Source of the DNA: Comamonas phosphati
GTDB lineage: Bacteria; Pseudomonadota; Gammaproteobacteria; Burkholderiales; Burkholderiaceae_C
Direction: 5' to 3'
NCBI RefSeq assembly: GCF_014637085.1
Contig: NZ_BMEU01000030.1
Span: forward strand, 1 to 43,885
DNA length: 43,885 bases
Within the stretch, counting starts at the first letter, position 1. The number at the start of each line of letters is the position of its first letter. Under the pieces are notes generated by a model that was given only the letters and a program-made list of their open reading frames with translations, was not told the origin of the DNA and searched no databases. The position numbers and the translations under genes were made by a program. This document shows positions 7,614 through 16,615 of this stretch, in pieces.

Positions 7614-8531
7614 TCACAAAAAAAAGTTAGATCCCGGCCCGAACAGCGCGGCGATTCTGTCTCTGAACCAACGATGACGGGGGTCCTTGTCATAGCGACG
7701 GTGCCAATGTTGCTGGATCGGAAATTGAGGGATGTCGTAGGGCGGAGGGACGAGTTCAACCTGACCAAGCTTTGCAAAGTGTGCGCCGACTGCGGTCGGG
7801 ACTGTCGCGACAAGATCCGTGGCGGCAACAATTGCTGGAAGTGTGAGATAGTGCGTGGTGCGCATGCGAATTCTCCGGACAACGCCGCGACGATCCAGAA
7901 AATTGTCCACGAGTTCCTGACTCCTGATCGGTGTATCGACCAGCACGTGGTCGAGTTCCGAGTACCTGGACTTGCTCATTTGTTGAGCCGCAGGATGTCC
8001 TTTGCGCAGCATGCATGAGAAGCCGTGCATCCTCAGCCGCTGCTTGAAAAAGCGGTTGCTTTTGAGGTCAGGAAAATAGCCGAGCGCAATGTCCACCTGC
8101 CCCGACTCCATAGCCTGTTCCAGACTTTGCGGATCGTACGAAGAGGTGCGCATTGAGGCATGAGGTGTTAGCTGCTGCAAGGCTTGGATGAGCCCTGGCG
8201 CAAAGATCATTTCGGCCACGTCTGGCATCGCTAGGCAAAACTCCGTGGTCGTCTCGGCCGGCGTGAATCGCGGGGCGTCCAGTACGTTCTCATAGACGCG
8301 CTGCAGGATGTGGCGAGCCTCCTTTGCTGCTGCCACACCGCGTGGAGTCGGCTGCATACCTTCCGGAGTGCGAACGAACATCGGGTCGTCGAAGTGCTTA
8401 CGAAGGCGCCCGAGCGCCGTACTGAGGCCCGGCTGACTCATGCCTAAACGCAGCGCGGCGCGGGTAACGCTGCGGCAGTCGTCCAAAGCGACCAAAAGAG
8501 ACAGCAGATTCAAGTCGAAGGTCTTGGTCAT
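7614..8531 (-). CDS. LysR-family regulator, NahR/NodD-like
   Basis: A 305-residue LysR-type regulator. The N-terminal winged helix-turn-helix occupies about residues 3-62 (DLNLLSLLVALDDCRS, then AALRLGMSQPGLSTALGRLR), and is followed by the effector-binding domain. FDDPMFVRTPEGMQPTPRG and the effector region resemble the NahR/NagR/NodD subgroup that senses salicylate-like or flavonoid-like aromatics. The first in-frame codon is at 8633, but the Met at 8531 starts directly before the conserved DLNLL segment and is preferred. It is divergent from the P450 gene with a 134-bp shared control region and probably activates that operon in response to an aromatic intermediate. Its last codons lie 3 bases from an IS remnant, so the extreme C-terminus may be altered. 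Confidence 0.85.
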   Translation of the reverse strand: MTKTFDLNLLSLLVALDDCRSVTRAALRLGMSQPGLSTALGRLRKHFDDPMFVRTPEGMQPTPRGVAAAKEARHILQRVYENVLDAPRFTPAETTTEFCLAMPDVAEMIFAPGLIQALQQLTPHASMRTSSYDPQSLEQAMESGQVDIALGYFPDLKSNRFFKQRLRMHGFSCMLRKGHPAAQQMSKSRYSELDHVLVDTPIRSQELVDNFLDRRGVVRRIRMRTTHYLTLPAIVAATDLVATVPTAVGAHFAKLGQVELVPPPYDIPQFPIQQHWHRRYDKDPRHRWFRDRIAALFGPGSNFFL

Positions 8532-8563
8532 AAGCCCAGCAAAAGCATCCTCATCTGTAGAAA

Positions 8564-8587
8564 CAATACTTGAAATTCTTCGTATTG
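8564..8587. promoter_or_regulatory. candidate LysR-type operator between regulator and P450 operon
   Basis: CAATAC and GTATTG form a perfect 6-bp dyad separated by 12 bases, in the divergent regulator/P450 region, 33 bp from the LysR start and 79 bp from the P450 start. Its ATAC-N12-GTAT core fits the interrupted-dyad style of LysR-type binding sites. It does not match the NahR consensus found upstream of nagAa. Confidence 0.45.
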
Positions 8588-8665
8588 TATTGGCGGATAA
8601 AGCAACGAATCCTACACTGCTTCCAATCAGCATGCGACAGACGCTGCAGATGCCAGGAGACTACG

Positions 8666-9904
8666 ATGAGTACAACTGAAATGATGGCCAGACCCACTGC
8701 GCCCGGTAGCAGGTTCGACCTATTCAACCTGCCGGACGCGTATTACCGCGACCCGGCCCCGTTCTATAAAGCCTTGCGTGATAACGAACCGCTTCTCTGG
8801 AACAGCGATGGCTCGGTATTGCTGACGCGCTACGACGACGTCAAGGCGGTGTGGCGCGACCTGAGCGGTCGGGTGAACCGCGCCGAAGCCTATGCGAAGA
8901 AGTTCGGCGAGGGGCCGCTTCTTGAGCATCACACCTCGTCGATGCTGTTCCGCGACCCGCCCGATCACGACCGGTTGCGCGACATCGTCAATCCGTTCTT
9001 CACGCCGTCATCGATAGAGCGGCTGCGCACGGCGGTTCGAGAGATCGTCGAACGGCTCATCGAGGAGGTGCGCGAGAAGCGCGAGATCGACTTCGTCGCC
9101 GAGTTCTCGTCACGTATCCCGATCCAAGTGATCTGCGACATCTTCGGTGTGCCGCGCAGCGACGGCCCATTGATCCGGGACCTCGGCGCGCAGGTACTGT
9201 TTCCCCTCAATCCAGCCGTCAGCGCCGAAGCGATCGCCGCCGGCCACGAAGCGACTCGCAAGTTCAAAGACTACCTGTCCGAGCACTTTAACTATTGGCG
9301 CCGACAGCCAGTGGAAGACATGCCGACGAACATTATCAGTGCACTGGTCGCCGCCGAGAAGCGCGGCAACCCGCCAATCAGTGAAGTGGAAATGGCACAC
9401 ATGTGCATCCTCGTTCTCAATGGAGGGCACGAGACCACGACCAACCTGATCGGGCTTTCTACTCTGGCATTGATGAAGCATCCCGACCAAATGGCCCTGC
9501 TGGCCAAGGAGCCGTCCGTCATTGGCCCGGGGGTGGAGGAGTGCCTGCGCTACACCACGCCGCTGCAGTTGCAGGGGCGGCGCACGACGCAAGAGGTACA
9601 GGTGCCTTCTGGGACGATCCCTGCCGACACTGAAGTCATCTTCGCGCAAGTGTCCGCCAATCGCGACGAGCGTGTGTTCGCCGATCCGGACCGCCTGCAA
9701 CTCACGCGGCAACCCAACGCCCACTTGGCCTTCGGTGCGGGTATCCATGTGTGCCTCGGCCGACCGCTCGCCCGCATGGAGGCGGCCGAGGCATTGCCGG
9801 CGCTCGCACGGCACTTCCCGAGCATGCAGCTCATCGATGAGCCCGTCTTCGCCCGAAGCGCGCGGTTCCGCGGCATCCAGTCGATGCGCGTGCGACTCTA
9901 TTGA
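8666..9904 (+). CDS. cytochrome P450 (bacterial class I)
   Basis: A 412-residue soluble P450. Diagnostic motifs are the I-helix LNGGHETTTN (oxygen activation Thr), the K-helix ExxR in VEECLRY, and the heme-binding loop FGAGIHVCLGRPLAR with the thiolate ligand Cys363. ATG 8666 follows CAGGAGACTACG; the longer open frame lacks this site. The next two genes encode its likely reductase and 2Fe-2S ferredoxin, giving a complete three-component class I system. A gentisate-type dioxygenase and hydrolase follow, so the P450 most likely introduces a ring hydroxyl, or removes an O-methyl group, to yield a gentisate-type hydroquinone acid. A three-component P450 (DsmABC) that 5-hydroxylates a chlorinated salicylate is a known precedent; substrate here is inferred. 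Confidence 0.92.
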   Translation: MSTTEMMARPTAPGSRFDLFNLPDAYYRDPAPFYKALRDNEPLLWNSDGSVLLTRYDDVKAVWRDLSGRVNRAEAYAKKFGEGPLLEHHTSSMLFRDPPDHDRLRDIVNPFFTPSSIERLRTAVREIVERLIEEVREKREIDFVAEFSSRIPIQVICDIFGVPRSDGPLIRDLGAQVLFPLNPAVSAEAIAAGHEATRKFKDYLSEHFNYWRRQPVEDMPTNIISALVAAEKRGNPPISEVEMAHMCILVLNGGHETTTNLIGLSTLALMKHPDQMALLAKEPSVIGPGVEECLRYTTPLQLQGRRTTQEVQVPSGTIPADTEVIFAQVSANRDERVFADPDRLQLTRQPNAHLAFGAGIHVCLGRPLARMEAAEALPALARHFPSMQLIDEPVFARSARFRGIQSMRVRLY

Positions 9905-9911
9905 CTGCGCC

Positions 9912-11150
9912 ATGAGTGCCGGGATAGTGGTGGTGGGCGCAGGGCAGGCAGCCTGCCAGTTGATCGCATCGCTGCGGCAGCTGGGCCATGCCGAGCCGCT
10001 GACCCTCGTGGGGGCCGAGCCTTATTTGCCGTACCAGCGGCCGCCTTTGAGCAAGGACTGTTTGCGCCGCGGAGCGACCTTGGCGGATCTGTTGCTGCGG
10101 CCCACGTCCTTCTACGATTCGCAGCGGTGCCGGCAGATTCTCGGCCGCCGCGCTATCGAACTGGACCGCGCCGCGCGCGTTCTGCGACTCGACGATGGTC
10201 AGGCTATCGAATATGAGCACTTGGTGCTGGCGACGGGTGCGCGCGCGCGTCGCTGGCCGGGCTTGGCCGACGTTTCGCCACACGTGTTCACACTGAGGAG
10301 TTGGGACGATGCGCAGGCCCTCGGCGAGCGGCTCACGAACGTGCGGCGACTTGCCGTGCTCGGTGCGGGTTATGTTGGACTGGAGGTGGCGGCATCAGCG
10401 GCGCAGCGGGGCATTGAGGTAGCTGTCTTCGAAGCCGCTCCACGCGTGCTCCAGCGGTCGGTCGGGACAGCCATGTCTGTGGCCGTGCAGCGGCTGCACG
10501 CGCAGCATGGCGTGCGGCTGTGCCTGGGGGCCACCGTGCGGGCCGTCGAGGTCTCCGCTGCGACCAATGCCAGGAACCCTGTCCGTTTGACGACCACCGA
10601 CGAAAGCTTCACCGCCGATGCGCTCGTGGTGGGTATAGGCGCCGCGCCGCGCATTGAACTGGCGCAGCAGGCAGGAATTGCATGTGGGCAAGGAATACGC
10701 ATCGACGCTGCGTGCCGTACGAGTGATCCGCATGTCTGGGCCATCGGTGACTGCACCGAGCAGGTTCTTGGTGATGGCGAGCCTCCGATAAGGCTGGAAT
10801 CCGTGCAAAACGCGACGGATCAGGCCAAGTGCGCTGCCGCTGTATTGGCCGGCAAGCCGATTCCCCCAGCCCCGGTGCCATGGTTCTGGTCGGATCAGTT
10901 CGGCTGCCGGATCCAAGTAGCAGGCCGCTCGGCTGCCGGCGACGAGATCATTCTTCGATCCGTCGCAGAAAAGCGGTTGGCGTTTGCGGCTTGGCACCTT
11001 CGGGATGGGCGCGTCACCGCGGTCGAGACACTTGACGCGCCGGAAGACTTCATGGCCGCTCGACAGCTCATCCGCAGCGGCCGTTTCATCGAACGCGCGA
11101 CCCTGTGCGACGACCGTGTGTCGCTGCGCGAGCTCGTTACTCAAACTTGA
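9912..11150 (+). CDS. NAD(P)H ferredoxin reductase (FAD, putidaredoxin-reductase type)
   Basis: A 412-residue flavoprotein. The N-terminal FAD-binding dinucleotide motif is VVVGAGQAACQ (residues 6-16), the PYQRPPLSKD segment follows, the NAD(P)-binding motif is VLGAGYVGLE near residue 150, and the second FAD contact is VWAIGDCTE. This is the typical arrangement of reductases serving P450 or Rieske systems. It starts 7 bases after the P450 stop and should pass electrons from NAD(P)H to the ferredoxin encoded immediately downstream. Confidence 0.9.
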   Translation: MSAGIVVVGAGQAACQLIASLRQLGHAEPLTLVGAEPYLPYQRPPLSKDCLRRGATLADLLLRPTSFYDSQRCRQILGRRAIELDRAARVLRLDDGQAIEYEHLVLATGARARRWPGLADVSPHVFTLRSWDDAQALGERLTNVRRLAVLGAGYVGLEVAASAAQRGIEVAVFEAAPRVLQRSVGTAMSVAVQRLHAQHGVRLCLGATVRAVEVSAATNARNPVRLTTTDESFTADALVVGIGAAPRIELAQQAGIACGQGIRIDAACRTSDPHVWAIGDCTEQVLGDGEPPIRLESVQNATDQAKCAAAVLAGKPIPPAPVPWFWSDQFGCRIQVAGRSAAGDEIILRSVAEKRLAFAAWHLRDGRVTAVETLDAPEDFMAARQLIRSGRFIERATLCDDRVSLRELVTQT

Positions 11151-11168
11151 CAAGGATCATCCACTCAC

Positions 11169-11489
11169 ATGACGACTCTTTACTTTCAAACGGCCGAGGG
11201 CGAGACCATTGAGTTGCAGGCCAAGGACGGCGCTTCGGTGATGGAGGCTGCCGTAGCCGCGAATGTGCCGGGCATCGACGCCGAGTGCGGCGGCGCCTGC
11301 GCCTGCGCCACCTGCCATGTCTACGTTGACGAAGCGTGGACCGAACGTCTGCCGGCCAAAACAGAACTTGAAATCAAGATGCTTGATTTCGCGGTCATGG
11401 TCAAGCCCACCAGCCGTCTGAGCTGTCGTCTCATCGTTGGCCCCGAGATCGACGGCCTTTCGATGTCTATTCCTGAATCGCAACATTGA
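11169..11489 (+). CDS. 2Fe-2S ferredoxin, adrenodoxin/putidaredoxin type
   Basis: A 106-residue vertebrate-type ferredoxin. The cluster ligands are Cys40, Cys46, Cys49 (C-x5-C-x2-C in [12 protein letters not shown]) and Cys86 (SRLSC). An additional Cys44 lies inside the loop. The length and the acidic helix ([18 protein letters not shown]) match putidaredoxin-like partners of class I P450s. Located 18 bases after the reductase gene, it is the expected electron carrier between the reductase and the P450. Confidence 0.92.
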   Translation: MTTLYFQTAEGETIELQAKDGASVMEAAVAANVPGIDAECGGACACATCHVYVDEAWTERLPAKTELEIKMLDFAVMVKPTSRLSCRLIVGPEIDGLSMSIPESQH

Positions 11490-11499
11490 CACACATCCC

Positions 11500-12369
11500 A
11501 TGAAGATTTGCCGCTTCGATAACGACCGCCTGGGCTTGGTAGACGGGGACACAGTGCGCGACGTCACTGCCGCGCTCGACGTTCTGCCAAATCACCGCTA
11601 TCCGCTGCCCATTTTCGATCCCCTGATCGCGCACCTGCCCGAGGTACTCCAAGCAATTCGCCGAATCGCCCCGTCGTCGCCCACGCTGCCGCTCGCGGGG
11701 CGCCGGCTGCTGGCTCCGGTTGCGAATCCCGGGAAAGTCATCGCGGCGCCCGTCAACTACAAAAAGCATCTCGAAGAAGCCCGCGAGCAGGCCGAGATCC
11801 ACCACAACGGCCAGGTCGCCGAAATCCAGAAGATCGGACTCTTCCTCAAGGCGACAAGCTCCGTTGTGGGGCCGGGTCACGGCATCGAGATCCAGCATCC
11901 TGACCGCCGAAACGACCACGAGGCCGAACTCGTCGCTGTCATTGGCAAGGCCGGACGCAACATTCCGCGCGAGCACGCGTTCGATCACATTGCGGCCTAC
12001 ATGATCGGCCTGGACATGACAGTTCGCGGCCCGCAGGAGCGCAGTCTGCGCAAGTCCATCGACACGTATTCCGTGGTGGGGCCCTGGCTCGTCACTGCTG
12101 ACGAGATTGACGACCCGCAGGCGCTCGATTTCTGGCTCACTGTCCAAGGCGAGCCGCGCCAAAAGGCCAACACGCGCGATCTCGTGCTGGACATCCCAGC
12201 GTTGATCGAAATGGCCTCGTCCTATTACACGTTGCAACCAGGTGATCTGCTGTTCACCGGCACGCCCGAAGGCGTTGGGCCGGTGGTGCACGGTGACGTG
12301 ATCACGGTCGATATCGAAGGCATCGGTCGCATGACGGTCGACGTCCGCAACGCCAGGAGAGACACGTGA
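11500..12369 (+). CDS. fumarylacetoacetate hydrolase family, probable (substituted) maleylpyruvate hydrolase
   Basis: A 289-residue member of the FAH family. The metal site is visible in the DHEAELVAVIGK segment, and VNYKKHLEEAR, GLDMTVRGPQERS and LLFTGTPEGVGPV are characteristic. FAH enzymes hydrolyse C-C bonds of 2,4-dioxo acids. Because the gene sits between a ferredoxin and a gentisate-dioxygenase-like gene and no maleylpyruvate isomerase is present in this operon, direct hydrolysis of maleylpyruvate or a substituted analogue to pyruvate and maleate or citraconate is the best guess. The stop overlaps the GTG start of the next gene (GTGA), indicating coupled translation. Confidence 0.82.
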   Translation: MKICRFDNDRLGLVDGDTVRDVTAALDVLPNHRYPLPIFDPLIAHLPEVLQAIRRIAPSSPTLPLAGRRLLAPVANPGKVIAAPVNYKKHLEEAREQAEIHHNGQVAEIQKIGLFLKATSSVVGPGHGIEIQHPDRRNDHEAELVAVIGKAGRNIPREHAFDHIAAYMIGLDMTVRGPQERSLRKSIDTYSVVGPWLVTADEIDDPQALDFWLTVQGEPRQKANTRDLVLDIPALIEMASSYYTLQPGDLLFTGTPEGVGPVVHGDVITVDIEGIGRMTVDVRNARRDT

Positions 12370-13442
12370 ACACACTAAACCTCCCGACGTCTGCTTATGC
12401 AGGCGGCGCAGCAACAGCCGACGTCGCTACCCAGCGCGAGGCCTTCTACGAACGCATCGGACGGGCCCATTGCACGCCGCTGTGGGAAGTTCTGCATGAC
12501 ATCGTCACCAAGGAGCCGATCACGCCGTGCTTGCCCCACCTGTGGCAATGGAAGCAAGTTTGGCCGTGGCTGCAGGAAAGCGGCCAGTTGATTTCAGCCC
12601 TGGAAGCGGAACGCCGCGTACTCGTGCTGGAAAACCCAGGCCTTCGCGGAAAAACGCGCATCACGCACAGCCTCTATGCCGGTCTGCAGTTCATCCTACC
12701 GGGCGAGATCGCACCGTCGCACCGTCACTCGCAATCGGCCCTGCGTTTTATCATGCACGGCGCGGGTGCCTACACGTCCGTGGATGGCGAGCGCGTCACG
12801 ATGAACGTAGGCGATTTTGTGATCACGCCATCGTGGACATTCCACGAGCACGGCAACGACAGTGGCGAGCCGATGGTATGGATGGATGGACTCGATCTGC
12901 CTATTGTAGAGTTGCTTGATGCCCAGTTCCGTGAGGACGGCCCGCGCACCACCGTGCAGGCGGTTGACCGCGAGGCGGGCCTCACGCTGTCCCGCTTCGG
13001 CAACACGATGAAGCCTGTAGGCTATAAGAGCCGGACACGCACGTCACCGCTGTTCTGGTATCCCTACGAACGCACGCGAGGGGCGTTGGAGACGCTGCGC
13101 CGCAGCGAAGCACCGCACCCGTGCTGGGGTCACAAGTTGCAATACACCAACCCGGTGACGGGCGACTGGGCGATGCCCACCATTGGCACCTTTATGCAGC
13201 TGCTGCCCGCAGGCTTCGTGGGCGAATCCTATCGCGCCACGGACGCCACGGTCTATACCGTAGTGGAGGGCTCTGGCCGCTGTGTGGCCGGTGACAAGGT
13301 GCTGACGTTCGGACCGAAGGACGTGTTCGTCTGCCCCTCCTGGCTGCCTTACCGGCTGGAGGCATCGGCCGATACCGTGCTCTTTAGTTTCTCGGATCGT
13401 CCCGTCCAGGAGGCGCTGGACCTCTGGCGCGAGCGGTTTTGA
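12366..13442 (+). CDS. gentisate 1,2-dioxygenase-like bicupin
   Basis: A 358-residue bicupin ring-cleavage enzyme. The N-terminal cupin carries the Fe(II) ligands His119 and His121 in APSHRHSQSALRF and a third His in WTFHEHGN. The second cupin (GTFMQLLPAGF, then VYTVVEGSGRCVAG) is metal-free in relatives. GTG at 12366 is the start that overlaps the upstream stop. It should cleave gentisate, or a ring-substituted gentisate, between the carboxyl- and hydroxyl-bearing carbons. It is clearly divergent from the second gentisate dioxygenase in the window (37396-38436), which suggests a different substrate range rather than a recent duplication. 1-Hydroxy-2-naphthoate dioxygenase is the closest alternative in this family. 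Confidence 0.85.
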   Translation: MNTLNLPTSAYAGGAATADVATQREAFYERIGRAHCTPLWEVLHDIVTKEPITPCLPHLWQWKQVWPWLQESGQLISALEAERRVLVLENPGLRGKTRITHSLYAGLQFILPGEIAPSHRHSQSALRFIMHGAGAYTSVDGERVTMNVGDFVITPSWTFHEHGNDSGEPMVWMDGLDLPIVELLDAQFREDGPRTTVQAVDREAGLTLSRFGNTMKPVGYKSRTRTSPLFWYPYERTRGALETLRRSEAPHPCWGHKLQYTNPVTGDWAMPTIGTFMQLLPAGFVGESYRATDATVYTVVEGSGRCVAGDKVLTFGPKDVFVCPSWLPYRLEASADTVLFSFSDRPVQEALDLWRERF

Positions 13443-13485
13443 TTCTTGATCGAACCACCAACACAAACACACCAGGAGACACCAA

Positions 13486-14664
13486 ATGACTTTCACGATG
13501 ACTTCGGTCAAGACCGTGCTGCTATGCGCCAGCCTGGCCGTCGGCCCCTCCCTGCAAGCACAAACTCCCATCAAGATCGGCTTCCTGGCCGAACTGTCGG
13601 GCCCACAAAGTGCGCTGGGGCAAGACCAATATGACGGATTCATGATGGTCGTGCAGCGCAACGGCGGGAAGCTTGGCGGCGTGCCGGTGGAGTTGTTCAA
13701 GGAGGATTCGCAACTCAAACCCGACGTGGCGGTGCAGGCCACGCGCAAGCTGATCGATAAAGACAAGGTGTCGATCATCACCGGCATCACCTTCTCGAAC
13801 ATCATGATGGCCGTCCACAAACCCATCACCGAAAAGGGCGTCTTCTTGGTCGGCTCCAATGCGGGACCAGCGCCCATCGCTGGCGCGCAGTGTTCGCCCT
13901 ATCAATTCATAGTCTCGTGGCAGAACGATATGTTGTCGGAGGTGGTGGGCAAATATGCCGCCGACAAGGGCTACAAGCGGGTCGTCGCGCTGGCACCTAA
14001 CTACCAGGCCGGCAAGGACTACATCGCCGGCTTCAAGCGCTTTTACAAATCTGAACTTGCCGACGAAGTCTATACGCCGCTGAACCAGCTGGACTTCTCG
14101 GCCGAACTCACGAAGCTTGAAGCTATTCGGCCCGATGCCGTGTTCGTGTTCTACCCAGGCGGACTCGGCGTCAACTTCGTACGCCAGTACCAACAGGCGG
14201 GCCTCATGGGCAAGATACCTTTGCTGTCCACGGGCACCACCGACGGGGCAACTCTGCCAGCGCTGCGCGACACTGCGCTCGGCGCGATCTCCGGCTCGTT
14301 CTGGGGGCCCGATTTCGACAACGCCGAAAGCCGGCGCTTTGTCGAGGAGTTCGAGGCCAGCTACAAGCGCATCCCATCGCAGTACGCGGCGCAAAGCTAC
14401 GACGCCGCCATGCTGCTCGACGCGGCAATCGCCAAGGTGCGAGGCGACGTAGCCGATAAACCGGCATTCATGGCGGCCCTCAAGAACGCGGATTTCAAAT
14501 CAGTACGAGGAGCGTTTCGGTTCAACAACAACAACTTCCCGATCCAGGACATACCCGTTTTCGAGATCGCGAAGGATGCAAAAGGCCGCGTCAGCATGCG
14601 GACGCTGACGTTTCCCTTGCGCAATCACAAGGATGCGTACCACCAGCAGTGCCCACTGAAGTAG
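13486..14664 (+). CDS. ABC transporter periplasmic substrate-binding protein (branched-chain amino acid family)
   Basis: A 392-residue type I periplasmic binding protein. It has an N-terminal signal sequence (hydrophobic VLLCASLAVGPSLQAQ, cleavage probably after QAQ, about residue 26) and then PIKIGFLAELSGPQSALGQDQ, the typical LivJ-like start of the mature protein. Many relatives inside catabolic operons bind aromatic acids rather than amino acids. Its place directly after the ring-cleavage genes and before a full permease/ATPase set suggests uptake of the operon's growth substrate. A GGAGAC site precedes ATG 13486. Confidence 0.88.
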   Translation: MTFTMTSVKTVLLCASLAVGPSLQAQTPIKIGFLAELSGPQSALGQDQYDGFMMVVQRNGGKLGGVPVELFKEDSQLKPDVAVQATRKLIDKDKVSIITGITFSNIMMAVHKPITEKGVFLVGSNAGPAPIAGAQCSPYQFIVSWQNDMLSEVVGKYAADKGYKRVVALAPNYQAGKDYIAGFKRFYKSELADEVYTPLNQLDFSAELTKLEAIRPDAVFVFYPGGLGVNFVRQYQQAGLMGKIPLLSTGTTDGATLPALRDTALGAISGSFWGPDFDNAESRRFVEEFEASYKRIPSQYAAQSYDAAMLLDAAIAKVRGDVADKPAFMAALKNADFKSVRGAFRFNNNNFPIQDIPVFEIAKDAKGRVSMRTLTFPLRNHKDAYHQQCPLK

Positions 14665-14674
14665 GAGTGATGCG

Positions 14675-15595
14675 ATGAGTGTAAACCTGCTGCTCGCGCA
14701 GTTGCTCAATGGGTTGCAGTACGGCGTCCTGCTCTTCCTGCTGGCTGCCGGACTCACGCTCGTGTTCGGAATCATGAGTTTCGTTAATTTGGCCCACGGT
14801 TCGCTTTACATGTTGGGCGCCTACTTCTCTGCGACCGTATACAACGCGACGGGCTCGTTCGCGCTGGGTCTGATCGCAGGGTTGGCCGGCACACTTCTCC
14901 TGGGCCTTGTGCTCGAGTGGGTGGCCGTCTCGCGGCTCTATCTGCGTGACCACCTAGACCATGTTCTGGCCACCTTCGGCCTGGTACTCTTCTTCAACGA
15001 AATCGTGCAGATCATCTGGGGCGCACAACCCTATTTCACGCAGGTCCCCGAAACACTCGACCGTACGATCAACCTGTTCGGTTTTTCCTATCCGGCCTAT
15101 CGCTTCGCAATCATTGTGGTTGGCGTTTCGGTTGCGGTCGGCGCCTACCTTCTGATCCACAAGACGCGAATCGGCATGTTGATCCGCGCCGGCACAGTGA
15201 ACCCCAAAATGGTCGCGGCGCTCGGCGTGAACATCAAGCTGCTCAACGCCATGCTGTTCGGACTCGGCGCCATGCTCGCGGGTCTAGCGGGTGTGATGGC
15301 CGGCCCGATCCTGTCCGTGCAGTCCGGCATGGGCGAGCCGGTGCTGATAACGACACTTGTCGTGATCGTCATCGGGGGGATTGGATCGGTCGGCGGCGCA
15401 TTCTATTCGGCACTCATCGTGGGCACAGTCGACACACTCGGGCGCGCGTTCCTGCCAAGCGTTTTGCGCCTCGTGACCGAGCGCTCTTTCGCTGACGCCG
15501 CAGGGCCAGCACTTGCATCGATGCTCATTTACGTGCTCATGGCCGCAGTGCTCGCCTGGCGCCCGCAAGGCCTCTTCCCTTCCAAGGGGGGCTGA
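14675..15595 (+). CDS. livH: ABC transporter inner-membrane permease, LivH family
   Basis: A 306-residue, strongly hydrophobic protein with about eight predicted membrane segments. The first is LLNGLQYGVLLFLLAAGLTLVFG, the family's usual N-terminus, followed by NLAHGSLYMLGAY. The gene symbol gives the family only; the substrate is probably an aromatic acid given the operon. It starts 10 bases after the binding-protein gene and ends 2 bases before the partner permease. Confidence 0.88.
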   Translation: MSVNLLLAQLLNGLQYGVLLFLLAAGLTLVFGIMSFVNLAHGSLYMLGAYFSATVYNATGSFALGLIAGLAGTLLLGLVLEWVAVSRLYLRDHLDHVLATFGLVLFFNEIVQIIWGAQPYFTQVPETLDRTINLFGFSYPAYRFAIIVVGVSVAVGAYLLIHKTRIGMLIRAGTVNPKMVAALGVNIKLLNAMLFGLGAMLAGLAGVMAGPILSVQSGMGEPVLITTLVVIVIGGIGSVGGAFYSALIVGTVDTLGRAFLPSVLRLVTERSFADAAGPALASMLIYVLMAAVLAWRPQGLFPSKGG

Positions 15596-15597
15596 CC

Positions 15598-16614
15598 ATG
15601 TTGCAACATCCTCTGGCTCGACCGAGCGCACTGGTGCCGCTCGTCCTTTTCGCAGTGCTGGCCCTGGTGCCCTTCATCGCGCAGGCGATCGGCGAGCCCT
15701 TCTATATTGCGCTGTTCGCGCGGATCATCATCTATGCAATCGCGGCAAGCGCGCTGAACCTCGTGCTGGGCTATGGCGGGCTGGTCAGCTTCGGCCATGC
15801 GCTCTTCTTTGGCATAGGCGCATACGGCGTCGCGCTGCCGGTCTTTCACGGAATCGACAACGGCTGGGTCCACTTGATCCTCGTGTTTGGAGTATGCGGT
15901 GTTGCCGCGGCGGTGACCGGCGCGATAAGCTTGCGCACCTCCGGCATAGCGTTCATCATGATCACGCTTGCCTTTGCTCAGATGGGCTTCTTCCTCTTCG
16001 TGAGCCTGAAACGCTACGGCGGTGATGACGGCCTCTCGATAGCCCAAGCCAGTCGATTTGGGCCGCTGAACCTTGGCGACACCGGCGCTGTATACGCTTG
16101 CGCCTTCTTGGTGCTGGCACTTGCGACCTGGTGCCTCGCTCAATTGCGCGCAGCACCCTTCGGAATGGTGCTGCGCGCCGCGCGACAAAACCCTCGTCGC
16201 GTCGCCACTGTCGGACTCCCGGTCTCGCAGTATCAGCTCACGGCTTACGTGATGTCCGGGATGCTGTGCGGCTTGGCAGGTTTCCTGCTTGCCAACCTGA
16301 ACGCCTTCGCTTCGCCGAGCACGATGGCATGGACCGTGTCGGGCGAACTCATAGTCATCGTCGTGCTGGGCGGCATGGGCACCGTCTTCGGCCCTTTGCT
16401 CGGTGCCTTCGTGCTGCTAGGGCTTGAGGAGATCATCAAGGGGTACACCGACCACTCCATGGTCGTCCTGGGCCCCATGATCCTGTTGATTGCCCTGGCA
16501 GGCAAATCCGGCATCATCGGCCTGCTGCAGAAGCTCGACCACGCCGCCGCGCGGCCAGCCCCCGTACCTGCGAAACCCACAAGGGCGACGCACGCAAACG
16601 GCGGGGAGGGTTGA
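15598..16614 (+). CDS. livM: ABC transporter inner-membrane permease, LivM family
   Basis: A 338-residue membrane protein and the second permease half. ASALNLVLGYGGLVSFGHALFFGIGAY is the typical LivM region near residues 42-68, and LRTSGIAFIMITLAFAQM follows. The C-terminal tail is Ala/Pro-rich and cytoplasmic. It should pair with the preceding permease to form the membrane channel. The next gene begins 1 base after its stop, so translation is probably coupled. Confidence 0.88.
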   Translation: MLQHPLARPSALVPLVLFAVLALVPFIAQAIGEPFYIALFARIIIYAIAASALNLVLGYGGLVSFGHALFFGIGAYGVALPVFHGIDNGWVHLILVFGVCGVAAAVTGAISLRTSGIAFIMITLAFAQMGFFLFVSLKRYGGDDGLSIAQASRFGPLNLGDTGAVYACAFLVLALATWCLAQLRAAPFGMVLRAARQNPRRVATVGLPVSQYQLTAYVMSGMLCGLAGFLLANLNAFASPSTMAWTVSGELIVIVVLGGMGTVFGPLLGAFVLLGLEEIIKGYTDHSMVVLGPMILLIALAGKSGIIGLLQKLDHAAARPAPVPAKPTRATHANGGEG

Positions 16615-16615
16615 C

